A stretch of 12,324 nucleotides of DNA from JBBDKV01 sp040879165 (GCA_040879165.1 JBBDKV010000025.1:1-12324); one strand, 5' to 3'; positions 1-7,556 are shown, counted from the first letter of the stretch. Notes: generated by a model not told the origin, from the letters alone. Numbers and translations: made by a program.

Positions 1-14
1 AAAAAGGGAGCCTT

Positions 15-449
15 ATGAACGCTACTCAATTCAAAATTAATCAATTACGCATGACAAATATCCAAAAACTGCTTGAAGGTTTGGTCGTATTATTAGGCGC
101 AATTTTTATAACTGCACTTCTTCCGCAGTTGTTATTCAAGTATCTGTATGCTGACGCAGCTTTGACAGAAACTCCAATGTTGCTCGAGTACATGTCTGAT
201 GTCGTCTTTGGCTTTGGTATGGCGTACTTAGTCTACATCATTGCAGGCGCATTCAATCGTGGCAAACAAATTGTTCAACTTGAGCGTCAAATGATGACTG
301 GTGACGATTCTGACAATACAATTCAGGACGAAACTGAGCTCAAAGAACTTGAAGCACTGGTAGACGAAGCGCTGGCGTCACAAAAAGATACGCCAAAAAG
401 CACTGCTACCAAGCGTAAGAAATCCACTCGCAAAACAAGCAAAAAATAA
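15..449 (+). CDS. Two-helix membrane protein with lysine-rich C-terminal tail, unknown function
   Basis: I do not recognise a family. The 144-residue product has two likely membrane helices (about residues 20-41 and 61-80), then an acidic, Glu/Asp-rich stretch (about 90-120), and ends in a strongly basic Lys/Thr/Ser tail (about 123-144). The two-helix layout places both termini on the same side of the membrane, probably the cytoplasm, where the basic tail could contact an anionic partner (inference). A GGGAG Shine-Dalgarno at 6-10 lies four bases before the ATG and supports this start; an internal ATG at 51 has no such support. The stop is 11 bases before the ATG of the next glycosyltransferase gene, so the two are likely co-transcribed and this protein may serve the same envelope-glycan process. 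The operon start probably lies upstream of the window. Confidence 0.75.
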   Translation: MNATQFKINQLRMTNIQKLLEGLVVLLGAIFITALLPQLLFKYLYADAALTETPMLLEYMSDVVFGFGMAYLVYIIAGAFNRGKQIVQLERQMMTGDDSDNTIQDETELKELEALVDEALASQKDTPKSTATKRKKSTRKTSKK

Positions 450-460
450 AGGACTTGCTC

Positions 461-1576
461 ATGCAGCCTGCTCGTATTGGCATTGATTGTCGACTCGGAG
501 GTCTCAGGCACGCAGGAATTGGTCGGTATATCGTGGAATTAGTGAGCCGTCTGGTAACAGACGGCTCTTTTTCTTGGGTGCTTTTTTGTACTGATCAGGA
601 ACAGGTGACAGAAATTCTCGGCAACAAACCTCCCTCAAACGTCAAAGTTGTGCTCGCTCCGATCCCACACTACACAGTGCAAGAACAACTCAAAATGCCC
701 AGAATTTTTAACAAAGAACAACTGGACTTACTCCACATTCCCCACTTTAACGCTCCAATACTTTATACTGGCCCGTACGTCTTGACCGTTCACGACTTGC
801 TCTGGCACGAACATCGTGGAGCACAAGTCACCACTCTTTCTTGGTATAGCTACTGGTTTAAATATATTGCCTACCGCGTGATCACTCGCACCGCTATTTA
901 TCAAGCGCAGCATATTTGCGTGCCATCACAGACAGTCGCCCAAGCAGTCAGCAATCACTACGCCTTTGCTAAAGACAAACTAACTGTTACTAAAGAAGGC
1001 ATAGCGACAGCTCTCAAAAGTCAAGTGGAACTCGTCAAAAAACTACCACGGAAACAACACCACTTACTATATGTTGGTTCACTCTATCCACACAAAAATA
1101 TCGCCCGAGTTATCGACGCGCTCCACCAACTACCCAAGTACCACCTGACTATTGTTTCGTCACGCTCAGCTTTTCGCGACCAGGTAGCAGCAAGTGTCAG
1201 CAAGCAGTTGCGTAATCGGGTGAGCTTTATTGATGCCACCTCAGACGCCAAACTGGCCCAACAGTACGCAACTGCCAGTGCCTTAGTACAGCCCTCATTT
1301 TCTGAAGGATTTGGTCTGACAGGCCTAGAGGCGATGGCATTTAATACTCCTGTTATTGCCTCAGACATTGCCATTTTTAGAGAAATTTATGGCTCGGCTG
1401 CGCTCTATTTTTCACCCTCATTCACTCCTAGTCTTGTAAAGACAATAAAACAACTAGAAGATACATCAACTCAACAGGCAGTACTAAAAGCAAGCAAGCA
1501 TGTACGAGCCCAATACAGCTGGGATGAGACAACGCAAAAAACCAAAGCAATTTTTATTCAACTACTCAAAAAATAA
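461..1576 (+). CDS. Glycosyltransferase family 4 (group 1, GT-B fold)
   Basis: This is a retaining GT-B glycosyltransferase, cytoplasmic or membrane-associated, that would move a sugar from a nucleotide-sugar donor to a growing glycan. The N-terminal acceptor half opens with IGIDCRLGG and HAGIGRY, typical of the GT4 N-domain. The C-terminal half starts at about residue 200 with LLYVGSLYPHKN and carries the EX7E signature in SEGFGLTGLE (Glu at about 282 and 290), which contacts the donor sugar. At about 371 residues it has normal family length. I chose the ATG at 461 over the in-frame TTG at 455 because AAAGGAC at 448-454 is correctly spaced for the ATG. The gene is 12 bases from the next glycosyltransferase gene. 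The downstream GDP-mannose synthesis gene suggests a mannosyltransferase, but donor specificity cannot be read from the sequence. Confidence 0.92.
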   Translation: MQPARIGIDCRLGGLRHAGIGRYIVELVSRLVTDGSFSWVLFCTDQEQVTEILGNKPPSNVKVVLAPIPHYTVQEQLKMPRIFNKEQLDLLHIPHFNAPILYTGPYVLTVHDLLWHEHRGAQVTTLSWYSYWFKYIAYRVITRTAIYQAQHICVPSQTVAQAVSNHYAFAKDKLTVTKEGIATALKSQVELVKKLPRKQHHLLYVGSLYPHKNIARVIDALHQLPKYHLTIVSSRSAFRDQVAASVSKQLRNRVSFIDATSDAKLAQQYATASALVQPSFSEGFGLTGLEAMAFNTPVIASDIAIFREIYGSAALYFSPSFTPSLVKTIKQLEDTSTQQAVLKASKHVRAQYSWDETTQKTKAIFIQLLKK

Positions 1577-1588
1577 AGAAATGCCATC

Positions 1589-2809
1589 ATGAACCAACCT
1601 TCGGTTGATTTCTCTCAGCTCCCAATTGCTATAGTCTATGATCAGGCGACAACTGCTCATGGTGGAGCAGAATTAGTGCTGCGCCAACTCAAACAATTAT
1701 TTCCCAATGCCACGCTTTTTACCACTGTTCATAACGCTACAGCTGCTGCCTGGACAAACAATTGGACTATCAAGACCTCTGGCTTACAAACACTCTACCG
1801 ACTCCTTCCTAAACATGAGTGGTTGACTCCGTTCATGCCACTAGCGATCGAGAACCTATCCACTCAACTAACAGAACACCGCGTTATTATTTCAGTCTCT
1901 GCGGGCGCTGCAAAAGGAGTGATTACTCGACCGGAGCAACTCCACCTCTGCTACTTACTCACTCCAACCAGATACCTATATATTGAATCAGATCAATATC
2001 TTAATGCCTATGGTGCTCACACCTTAGCTCGTGGACTAGGTATTGCGCAACCACTGCTCAGGTACTTGCGCCGTTGGGATATCATCGCCGCCCAAAGACC
2101 AGACAAAATAATCACCATCTCAAATTTAGTTAGCCAGCGCACCCAAAATATCTACCGCAGAAGCGCAGATGCTTTGATCTACCCACCAATTCCAGAAACA
2201 GTATCTGCACAGCAAGAACCACTGCCAATAGAAAATTACAATCTCTGCATCTCAAGACTTGTTTGGTACAAGAGAGTTGACCTCGCCATTAAAGCGTCTC
2301 TAGTCCGAAGGGAAACGCTCTGTATTGCGGGAGAAGGGTCTCACGAGAAACAACTTTCCAGCATTGCACAAGATAAAGCCTATCGCAGAAACCCAAGTGA
2401 AAGCATTGCACAGGCCATGAAAAATATGACAAAACAAAACAAGCTGATCTGTTTTCTCGGATCAGTGACCGCGGTAGAAAAATCTACCTTGTTCGCCCAC
2501 GCTAAGTCACTGATTATGCCTGGACTTGAAGATTTCGGCTTAACTGCAATTGAGGCTGCCCAACAGGGCGTACCAAGTCTTATTCGTCAGGGAAGTGGGG
2601 TGAGCGAGGTCTTATTACAGAAAACGCACGCCCAACACATTCAAACTGACACAACCTCGGCTGTTGCTCAGGCTCTAGAGGAAATCTCACAGCATCCGCC
2701 ATCAAAAAAACAACTCACGCAACTTGCTAAGGACTACACTGCCCAGGCTTTTAGAATCCAATTTCAAAAAACTGTATCTAATTTCTGGACAACACACCAC
2801 TCTGTATAG
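1589..2809 (+). CDS. Glycosyltransferase family 4, possible mannosyltransferase
   Basis: This second GT-B glycosyltransferase has 406 residues. The N-domain begins with a hydrophobic strand followed by HGGAELVL (about residues 25-32), the glycine-rich acceptor-side loop seen in GT4 enzymes. The C-domain begins near residue 220 with CISRLVWYKRVDLAI. It continues through IAGEGSHE and ends with the EX7E motif in GLEDFGLTAIE (Glu at about 314 and 322). A short basic insertion lies at about residues 260-285, before the LICFLGSV strand. The protein is clearly not a duplicate of the upstream glycosyltransferase. It starts at ATG 1589 with only a weak purine-rich ribosome site, which fits coupling to the upstream gene 12 bases away. 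With the next gene making GDP-mannose, addition of mannose to an envelope glycan is the best guess, but donor and acceptor are unproven. Confidence 0.9.
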   Translation: MNQPSVDFSQLPIAIVYDQATTAHGGAELVLRQLKQLFPNATLFTTVHNATAAAWTNNWTIKTSGLQTLYRLLPKHEWLTPFMPLAIENLSTQLTEHRVIISVSAGAAKGVITRPEQLHLCYLLTPTRYLYIESDQYLNAYGAHTLARGLGIAQPLLRYLRRWDIIAAQRPDKIITISNLVSQRTQNIYRRSADALIYPPIPETVSAQQEPLPIENYNLCISRLVWYKRVDLAIKASLVRRETLCIAGEGSHEKQLSSIAQDKAYRRNPSESIAQAMKNMTKQNKLICFLGSVTAVEKSTLFAHAKSLIMPGLEDFGLTAIEAAQQGVPSLIRQGSGVSEVLLQKTHAQHIQTDTTSAVAQALEEISQHPPSKKQLTQLAKDYTAQAFRIQFQKTVSNFWTTHHSV

Positions 2810-2861
2810 AAAGAATTATAAGCACGTCCAGTCAACACCGGCGAACAACACCAACTAGAGA

Positions 2862-2891
2862 GTGTCAACGCAGACTGCAATCTGGTACAAT
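2862..2891 (+). promoter_or_regulatory. Promoter for the manC gene
   Basis: An extended -10 element TGG-TACAAT is at 2883-2891, with a -35-like GTGTCA at 2862-2867 (4 of 6 consensus positions) 18 bases upstream. The predicted start near 2898 leaves a leader of about 24 bases holding the GGAG ribosome site at 2913-2916. It lies in the 112-base gap between the second glycosyltransferase gene and manC. It argues against starting manC at the in-frame ATG 2862, which would be inside the promoter. Confidence 0.6.
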
Positions 2892-2921
2892 TTGATCCAT
2901 AATACCCAGTTAGGAGCTCAC

Positions 2922-4025
2922 ATGTCACATCTTGATAGTACTTTTGCCATAGTTCTTGCAGGTGGTGGAGGAACTCGACTTTGGCCAAAATCTCGTGAAA
3001 AAACACCCAAGCAGTTTCTTAAACTCCTCGGCTCCGAGACCATGATGCAGCTCACTGTTAATCGAATTAACAAGCTGATTCCCTGGGAACGAATTATTGT
3101 TGTGACCAATGAACTCTATCAAAAAGAAGTTGCCAAACAGCTTCCCAAGTTACCAAAAACCAATATTATCGCCGAGCCAGCAAAACGTGATACAGCGCTT
3201 GCCATGCTCGCCGGGGCAATTGTTGCAAAAAAACATAATCCCGATGCTGTGGTAATTAACTGCGCCTCAGATCATATAGTACATGACGACGCTGAGTTCT
3301 TACGAGTCATGACGGCAGCCAGTAAAGTTGCCAATGAGCACAAATACCTGGTTTCAGTCGGCATTACGCCCACACGACCCGCCACCGGCTTTGGCTATAT
3401 TCGTATCGGTTCCGATTTAGGCAAGATTGATACTGGACTAACCCTGTTTAAAGTGGAAAGTTTCACTGAGAAACCAAATCGAGCTACTGCCCAAGCTTTT
3501 ATTTCCACCGGTAGATATTTTTGGAATGCTAACATGTATGTCTGGTCAGCAGATAACCTCATTACAGCATTCGAAAAACATATGCCAGAAATGATGGAAC
3601 TTGTCCAACCACTGCTCTCAGGCACTATTGAATCATTTCATAAAAAATTACCAGCAATATATGAGGCCGCACCAGCCATAGCTATTGACTACGCTATCTC
3701 AGAAAAAGCTGATAATTTAACGCTTATACCAGGTGACTTCGGCTGGAATGACGTTGGCGACTGGAAAGTGGTGCACGAACTGGGTGTCAAAGATCAAGAT
3801 AATAATGTCATAATTAGCGACCAATCCACGCAACAAGTGTTGACACATAAGTCTCAGAACAACCTCATTCACACCAACGGCAAGCTGATCGCGCTCGCTG
3901 GTGTCAACGATATGGTCATCGTTGATACAGAGGAAATTTTGATGATTGTGCCAAAAAATGAAAGTCAAGACGTCAAAAAACTTGTGGAGCGTCTAAAAGA
4001 GGAAAAGAAGAAACAATATCTCTAA
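2922..4025 (+). CDS. manC: Mannose-1-phosphate guanylyltransferase
   Basis: The enzyme makes GDP-mannose from mannose 1-phosphate and GTP, supplying the activated sugar for glycan assembly. The N-terminal nucleotide-binding signature LAGGGGTRLWPKSR (residues 12-25) is followed by PKQFL, the classic pyrophosphorylase motif. Further marks are FTEKP (about 181-185), the sugar-pocket strand RYFWNANMYVW (about 197-207) and FGWNDVGDW (about 273-281). At 367 residues it is a single-function enzyme; the C-terminal phosphomannose isomerase domain of bifunctional ManC/AlgA proteins is absent. No isomerase or phosphomannomutase gene is in the window, so mannose 1-phosphate must come from elsewhere. I chose ATG 2922 because GGAG at 2913-2916 is well placed and because the signature follows a short, normal N-terminus. 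The next gene starts four bases after the stop. Confidence 0.95.
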   Translation: MSHLDSTFAIVLAGGGGTRLWPKSREKTPKQFLKLLGSETMMQLTVNRINKLIPWERIIVVTNELYQKEVAKQLPKLPKTNIIAEPAKRDTALAMLAGAIVAKKHNPDAVVINCASDHIVHDDAEFLRVMTAASKVANEHKYLVSVGITPTRPATGFGYIRIGSDLGKIDTGLTLFKVESFTEKPNRATAQAFISTGRYFWNANMYVWSADNLITAFEKHMPEMMELVQPLLSGTIESFHKKLPAIYEAAPAIAIDYAISEKADNLTLIPGDFGWNDVGDWKVVHELGVKDQDNNVIISDQSTQQVLTHKSQNNLIHTNGKLIALAGVNDMVIVDTEEILMIVPKNESQDVKKLVERLKEEKKKQYL

Positions 4026-4029
4026 ATGT

Positions 4030-4653
4030 ATGCTGAAATATTATCAACAAAAGCGAATACTAGATCTTGCAGTGGCTACCGGACTTATTTTTGTCTTTTT
4101 ACCATTTTGGTTAGTTGTGCCAATCCTCATCTACCTTGATTCTGGCTTCCCGATTCTGTTCAAGCATCGCAGAGTAGGCCTCAATGGAAAGGAGTTTGAA
4201 CTGTACAAATTTCGTTCCATGGTTCCGAATGCAGATGATATTTTGCACAAACATGATCCGGCTCTTCTAGAACGTTTCAAAGCAGCGGATTGGAAAATTC
4301 AAGATGATCCGCGCATTACTCGACTGGGAAAAATTTTACGCTCGCTCACTATTGATGAGTTTCCTCAGCTATACAATGTAATAAAAGGAAACATGAGCAT
4401 GATCGGACCGCGTGCCTATGTCAAAAAAGAACTGGATGAACAGACCAAGCGCTATCCAGAAACCAAGAAGTTTGTCGCGCAAATACTCTCGGTTAAACCA
4501 GGCATCACTGGACCTTGGCAAACATCTGGTAGGAATGAAGTGCCATTTCGACATCGTGCCAAAATGGACGCCGAATATGCCAAAAAGAGGTCAATGCTAC
4601 ACGATATCTCAATCTTGCTAAAGACCCCACAAGCCATGATCTCAAAATGGTAA
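4030..4653 (+). CDS. Monotopic phosphoglycosyl transferase (bacterial sugar transferase)
   Basis: This family moves a phospho-sugar from a nucleotide sugar to undecaprenyl phosphate, the first membrane step of many surface glycans. The 207-residue protein is the minimal PglC-like form. It has an N-terminal re-entrant hydrophobic helix (about 13-36) with a proline near its middle, then HRRVG, YKFRSM (about 59-64) and the catalytic Asp-Glu pair in TIDEFPQL (109-110). NMSMIGPR (121-128) and KPGITGPWQ (156-164) complete the core. The multi-helix N-terminal domain of WbaP/WcaJ-type enzymes is missing. It starts four bases after the manC stop with no clear ribosome site, so coupled translation is likely. 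Its substrate could be any UDP-sugar or GDP-mannose. Its place in the cluster makes it the probable initiating enzyme for the glycan extended by the two upstream glycosyltransferases. Confidence 0.93.
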   Translation: MLKYYQQKRILDLAVATGLIFVFLPFWLVVPILIYLDSGFPILFKHRRVGLNGKEFELYKFRSMVPNADDILHKHDPALLERFKAADWKIQDDPRITRLGKILRSLTIDEFPQLYNVIKGNMSMIGPRAYVKKELDEQTKRYPETKKFVAQILSVKPGITGPWQTSGRNEVPFRHRAKMDAEYAKKRSMLHDISILLKTPQAMISKW

Positions 4654-4660
4654 TTTCCTC

Positions 4661-4690
4661 AAGACTCAGAGCAAAAAAGTATGATATACT
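4661..4690 (+). promoter_or_regulatory. Promoter predicted to give a leaderless DUF4012 mRNA
   Basis: An extended -10, TGA-TATACT, occupies 4682-4690. It is only seven bases before the ATG at 4698, so transcription should start at or within a base or two of the start codon. The -35 side is weak (AAGACT at 4661-4666, 18-base spacer), as is usual with extended -10 promoters. The same nonamer recurs at 8979-8987 before the unknown gene at 9049. Confidence 0.6.
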
Positions 4691-4697
4691 ACCGTTT

Positions 4698-6701
4698 ATG
4701 CCCAACCAAGAACTAACTGCAGAACCTCAACCTGACACAACAGTACATACCCCGGAATCATCCGAGCAATCGGCTGCAGCTCCATCACGCATGAAAACAA
4801 ACTCAAGTAGCTCCATTAAACAATGGTGGGGCAGGCAAAATAAAAAAGTATGGCTGATTAGCAGCCTATCTGTTTTTGGCGTACTGCTTGTAGTAGTCGG
4901 CGTACTAGTCTTTGCCACCTACACAACAGCCAAAACACTGCAAGCGCAGGCAGTAACTGCTCAAGCTACAGCCAGAACTGCCTATGATCAGTTCAAAGCA
5001 CAAGATCTACCAGGAGTTAAATCTCAATTAGAACAGCTTGATCAACAACTAGTGGATATGAGGGCAATCTATGCCAGATTGGGTTTTTATCGCTACATTC
5101 CCATCGCTCGAAACTATTACAAGGATGGCAGCTACGTATTTGCAGCTGGCGAGTCTAGTTTAGAAGCTGGTCATAAAATGGTTGCTGCCGTAGAGCCCTA
5201 TGCTGATGTCCTCGGTTTTACTGGTGAGGAGGAAACAGAACTCGGCACAACTGAAGATCGAGTTTGTCTAGTACTCCAGACACTACAACATATCTCTCCA
5301 GAACTTGACGAAATTACAGCAGATTTATCTGAGGCTGAGATGTATCTCTCTCAAATTGACGCATCTCGGTACCCAGAGAGCTTCAGGGGAAGAGAAATTC
5401 GGGGGCAAATTATACAAGTTCAGGAATTAAGTGCGGCAGCAATTGATGGACTTACCGAATTTAGACCCGTCATAGAGCAGCTTCCCTCCATTGCTGGCGC
5501 AACCGAAGAATCTCGACGCTACCTGGTTTTGTTTCAAAATGATAACGAACTTCGTCCTACTGGTGGATTTTTAACTGCCTACGCCATCATTAATGTCGAA
5601 AATGGCAAAGTTACACCAGAAAAATCTGACGACATTTATGATCTCGATCAGCGTTTTAACGAGCGACTTCCAATTCCAGACGCACTTGGTCGCTATCTAA
5701 CAACTGAGCAATATTGGAATCTGCGTGATATGAATATCTCTCCTGACTTCAAAACTTCGATGGACACATTCTTTAGTTACTACCAAGATGTTCCTGGAGA
5801 ACCAGAAGATGTAGACGGCATTATTGCCATTGATACTGAGTTTTTGACCCGCTTAGTAGCTGCTCTCGGACCAGTTGAGGTTCCGGGCTATGGTGTCTTT
5901 TCCGCAGAAATTGATGAGCGCTGCGACTGTCCACAAATTATCTATGTGCTCTCAGAGATTATCACTCGACCTACGCCGTACATTCGAGAAGATCGCAAGG
6001 GAATTATTGGCCCCATGATGCAAGCCATCCTAGCTAAAACCTACGCCGCACCAAAAGTACAACTGCCTGAGCTGATTGGCATTGGCTACGAAGCAGTGCA
6101 GAATCGGCACATCCAGCTTTACTTTCTAGATGAAGAAAATCAACGCGTTGCAGAAGTAGTTAATGCCGCCGGGAGAATGAAGCCTCCTGAAGAAAACGAA
6201 GACTTTTTTGCTGTGATCAATGCCAACCTAGGCGGAGCGAAATCTAACTTATTTGTTGAGTACAGTATGGATCAAACGGTCAGCGCTCCAGAAAATGGCA
6301 GAATTACCAAAACCGTCGATATCACCTATCGCAACACGAGGCCTGGCGATAACTGCAATCTTAAGGCAGGTCTGTTATGCCTAAACTCAACCCTACGCGA
6401 CTGGACTCGTTTCTATCTTCCCGAAGGCTCTGAACTTGTCTCAGCCAATGGCTTTACGCAGGAGCCTCAGGTGTATGACGAGGCTGGATTCACCGTAATT
6501 GATAGCTTTTTCATACTCGAGCCGAATGGTTCTTCTCGAGTAAGCATAACCTACACCGTTCCATACACTGATCCCGAAACCTATCGGCTCAAATTATGGA
6601 AGCAAGGTGGAGTCGCCCAGTATGAAGTACTGATGGACGTCACCGGTGGTCAAGAATTACTTGAGGTTGTTAAAGATACAGAGTATCAAACAGTTTTCTA
6701 A
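4698..6701 (+). CDS. Membrane-anchored DUF4012 protein
   Basis: This is a 667-residue protein with a hydrophilic, Ser/Thr/Pro-rich cytoplasmic N-terminus (1-50), one transmembrane helix (about 51-74) and a large outside region. The outside part begins with a Gln/Ala-rich probable coiled coil (about 75-115). The DUF4012 domain is marked by YLVLFQNDNELRPTGGF near residues 275-291; the asparagine/Glu-Leu-Arg-Pro-Thr-Gly-Gly-Phe core is the family hallmark. A Cys-Asp-Cys and a later pair of cysteines could form disulfides. DUF4012 proteins are commonly found beside polysaccharide genes in CPR bacteria and Actinobacteria, but the biochemical role is unknown. Placement at the end of this glycan module suggests glycan attachment, export or surface display (inference). 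I chose ATG 4698 rather than the in-frame ATG 4647 because a -10 box lies between them and no ribosome site supports 4647. Confidence 0.88.
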   Translation: MPNQELTAEPQPDTTVHTPESSEQSAAAPSRMKTNSSSSIKQWWGRQNKKVWLISSLSVFGVLLVVVGVLVFATYTTAKTLQAQAVTAQATARTAYDQFKAQDLPGVKSQLEQLDQQLVDMRAIYARLGFYRYIPIARNYYKDGSYVFAAGESSLEAGHKMVAAVEPYADVLGFTGEEETELGTTEDRVCLVLQTLQHISPELDEITADLSEAEMYLSQIDASRYPESFRGREIRGQIIQVQELSAAAIDGLTEFRPVIEQLPSIAGATEESRRYLVLFQNDNELRPTGGFLTAYAIINVENGKVTPEKSDDIYDLDQRFNERLPIPDALGRYLTTEQYWNLRDMNISPDFKTSMDTFFSYYQDVPGEPEDVDGIIAIDTEFLTRLVAALGPVEVPGYGVFSAEIDERCDCPQIIYVLSEIITRPTPYIREDRKGIIGPMMQAILAKTYAAPKVQLPELIGIGYEAVQNRHIQLYFLDEENQRVAEVVNAAGRMKPPEENEDFFAVINANLGGAKSNLFVEYSMDQTVSAPENGRITKTVDITYRNTRPGDNCNLKAGLLCLNSTLRDWTRFYLPEGSELVSANGFTQEPQVYDEAGFTVIDSFFILEPNGSSRVSITYTVPYTDPETYRLKLWKQGGVAQYEVLMDVTGGQELLEVVKDTEYQTVF

Positions 6702-6739
6702 CCGTTATCTCAATTGTTTGCAACCATTTCCCCAAGGAC

Positions 6740-6768
6740 TTGTCGAGAGCCTGAACTGTGTGTATAGT
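6740..6768 (+). promoter_or_regulatory. Promoter predicted to give a leaderless recO mRNA
   Basis: TTGTCG at 6740-6745 and TATAGT at 6763-6768 are separated by exactly 17 bases, a good sigma-70-type match. The recO ATG at 6777 is eight bases behind the -10 box, so the mRNA should begin essentially at the start codon; no Shine-Dalgarno is present in between. Confidence 0.68.
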
Positions 6769-6776
6769 GATGTGGT

Positions 6777-7322
6777 ATGGCTCGAAACTCCCTCAGTTGT
6801 TCAGCATTGGTTATTAAACACTGGAATACCGGCGAGACCGATCGGTTTGTGACATTACTCACACAGGAGGAGGGTAAATTTGTAGCTGTTGCCAAAGGCA
6901 TTCGAAAAACTAGTTCGAGCAGAAGCAGCGCGCTTGAACCTGGTAACATCGTTAAGTGTACCATTGTTTCCACAAAATCATTGCCAATACTTTCTCAAGC
7001 AATACTGCTTACAGATGTTGGTAGATGTAGAGAATCATTGATCCTTGTTCGCAAACTCTACCAATTGTTGGAGATTTTTGATAGATTGTTTGTAGAAGAA
7101 GAGCTCGAGACCGCAGCCTACCGTCAAGTGCAACGATTACACGCTGGAGTAACTAAGCACCAAATGCCGGTCAGCTGGATTCGCTCAGAATTGAGTGAGT
7201 TGATCAGTCAGTTGGGCTTTGACACCGCTGTAGAAAAAGAGCGTTCGGTATTGGAATTCATCTCAGAACTCACGGGCAAGCCACTGCGCAGCTATGAGTA
7301 CCTACTTGTCAAAAGTGCCTAG
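6777..7322 (+). CDS. recO: DNA repair protein RecO, short form
   Basis: RecO helps load RecA at single-strand gaps through the RecF/RecOR pathway and anneals single strands. The N-terminal OB-fold reads VIKHWNTGETDRFVTLLTQEEGK, split here as VIKHWNTGETDR (about 13-24) then FVTLLTQEEGKF, followed by VAKGIRK. The RecO pattern of a beta barrel with a glycine-basic turn is clear. The C-terminal part (about 75-181) is helical. At 181 residues it is far shorter than the usual 240-250, and the Cys-rich zinc-binding segment of many RecO proteins is missing; the few cysteines present are isolated. The shortening may be lineage-typical or may mean weaker partner binding. It has its own promoter just upstream. 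The C-terminal codons also contain the -35 box of the following T-box promoter, so the two genes are packed but separately transcribed. Confidence 0.85.
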   Translation: MARNSLSCSALVIKHWNTGETDRFVTLLTQEEGKFVAVAKGIRKTSSSRSSALEPGNIVKCTIVSTKSLPILSQAILLTDVGRCRESLILVRKLYQLLEIFDRLFVEEELETAAYRQVQRLHAGVTKHQMPVSWIRSELSELISQLGFDTAVEKERSVLEFISELTGKPLRSYEYLLVKSA

Positions 7323-7334
7323 AAACCATATAAT
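7306..7334 (+). promoter_or_regulatory. Promoter for the T-box leader and glyS
   Basis: TTGTCA (7306-7311) and a perfect TATAAT (7329-7334) have a 17-base spacer, the best promoter in the window. The -35 overlaps the last codons of recO. Predicted initiation near 7341 coincides with the first base of the stem I helix described for the leader, which supports both calls. Confidence 0.82.
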
Positions 7335-7340
7335 TTGGTT

Positions 7341-7487
7341 GTTTGTTGAGAAGCGAAGATCGACTTTGGCCATCGGGAGCTTTGAAACAAGCAATAAAGA
7401 GTGGGCAGATGGTAGCAGAAGCTACTTTGTCAACTAGGGTGGAACCGCCCCTTTGGGTCCCTAGCCAATCGGCTAGGTTTTTTGTTT
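7341..7487 (+). promoter_or_regulatory. T-box riboswitch, glycine type, upstream of glyS
   Basis: This leader RNA should sense uncharged tRNA-Gly and let transcription continue into glyS. The T-box core AGGGTGGAACCGC is at 7436-7448. The antiterminator folds without mismatch: CTAGGG (7434-7439) pairs with CCCTAG (7459-7464). The seven-base bulge TGGAACC (7440-7446) and a GCCC/GGGT upper stem (7447-7450 with 7455-7458) complete it. TGGA in the bulge fits the UCCA end of tRNA-Gly (discriminator U). Upstream, GTAGC-AGAA-GCTAC (7412-7425) is a stem III candidate. A basal stem I pairs GTTTGTT (7341-7347) with AACAAGC (7386-7392), followed by tandem G-A mismatches and GAAGC/GCTTT (7350-7354 with 7379-7383). 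Stem I is only about 50 bases, without the usual distal loops. Possible glycine specifiers are GGG/GGA at 7375-7378 or GGC at 7368-7370; I cannot decide between them. Confidence 0.93.
7460..7487 (+). terminator. Intrinsic terminator of the T-box leader
   Basis: CCTAGCC (7460-7466), loop AATC, GGCTAGG (7471-7477) form a perfect 7-bp stem followed directly by six T residues (7478-7483). Its left arm shares 7460-7464 with the antiterminator, so the two folds exclude each other, as required for transcriptional T-box control. Confidence 0.93.
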
Positions 7488-7556
7488 CTAGAACACTCAA
7501 ACCTGACCTTGATCAAAAGTGCAAGTAGCACCAGTAGTATGTAGTCAGGAGAGAGC

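Noticed and set aside
2862..2921. In-frame ATG 2862 as an earlier start for manC
   Set aside because: It falls within the predicted promoter, has no ribosome site, and adds residues not seen in the family; ATG 2922 has GGAG well placed.
4647..4697. In-frame ATG 4647 as the DUF4012 start
   Set aside because: It overlaps the end of the sugar transferase gene and lies upstream of an extended -10 box; no ribosome site is present.
7343..7528. Small + strand frame across the glyS leader
   Set aside because: The region is explained by the T-box; the frame covers the terminator and starts without a ribosome site.
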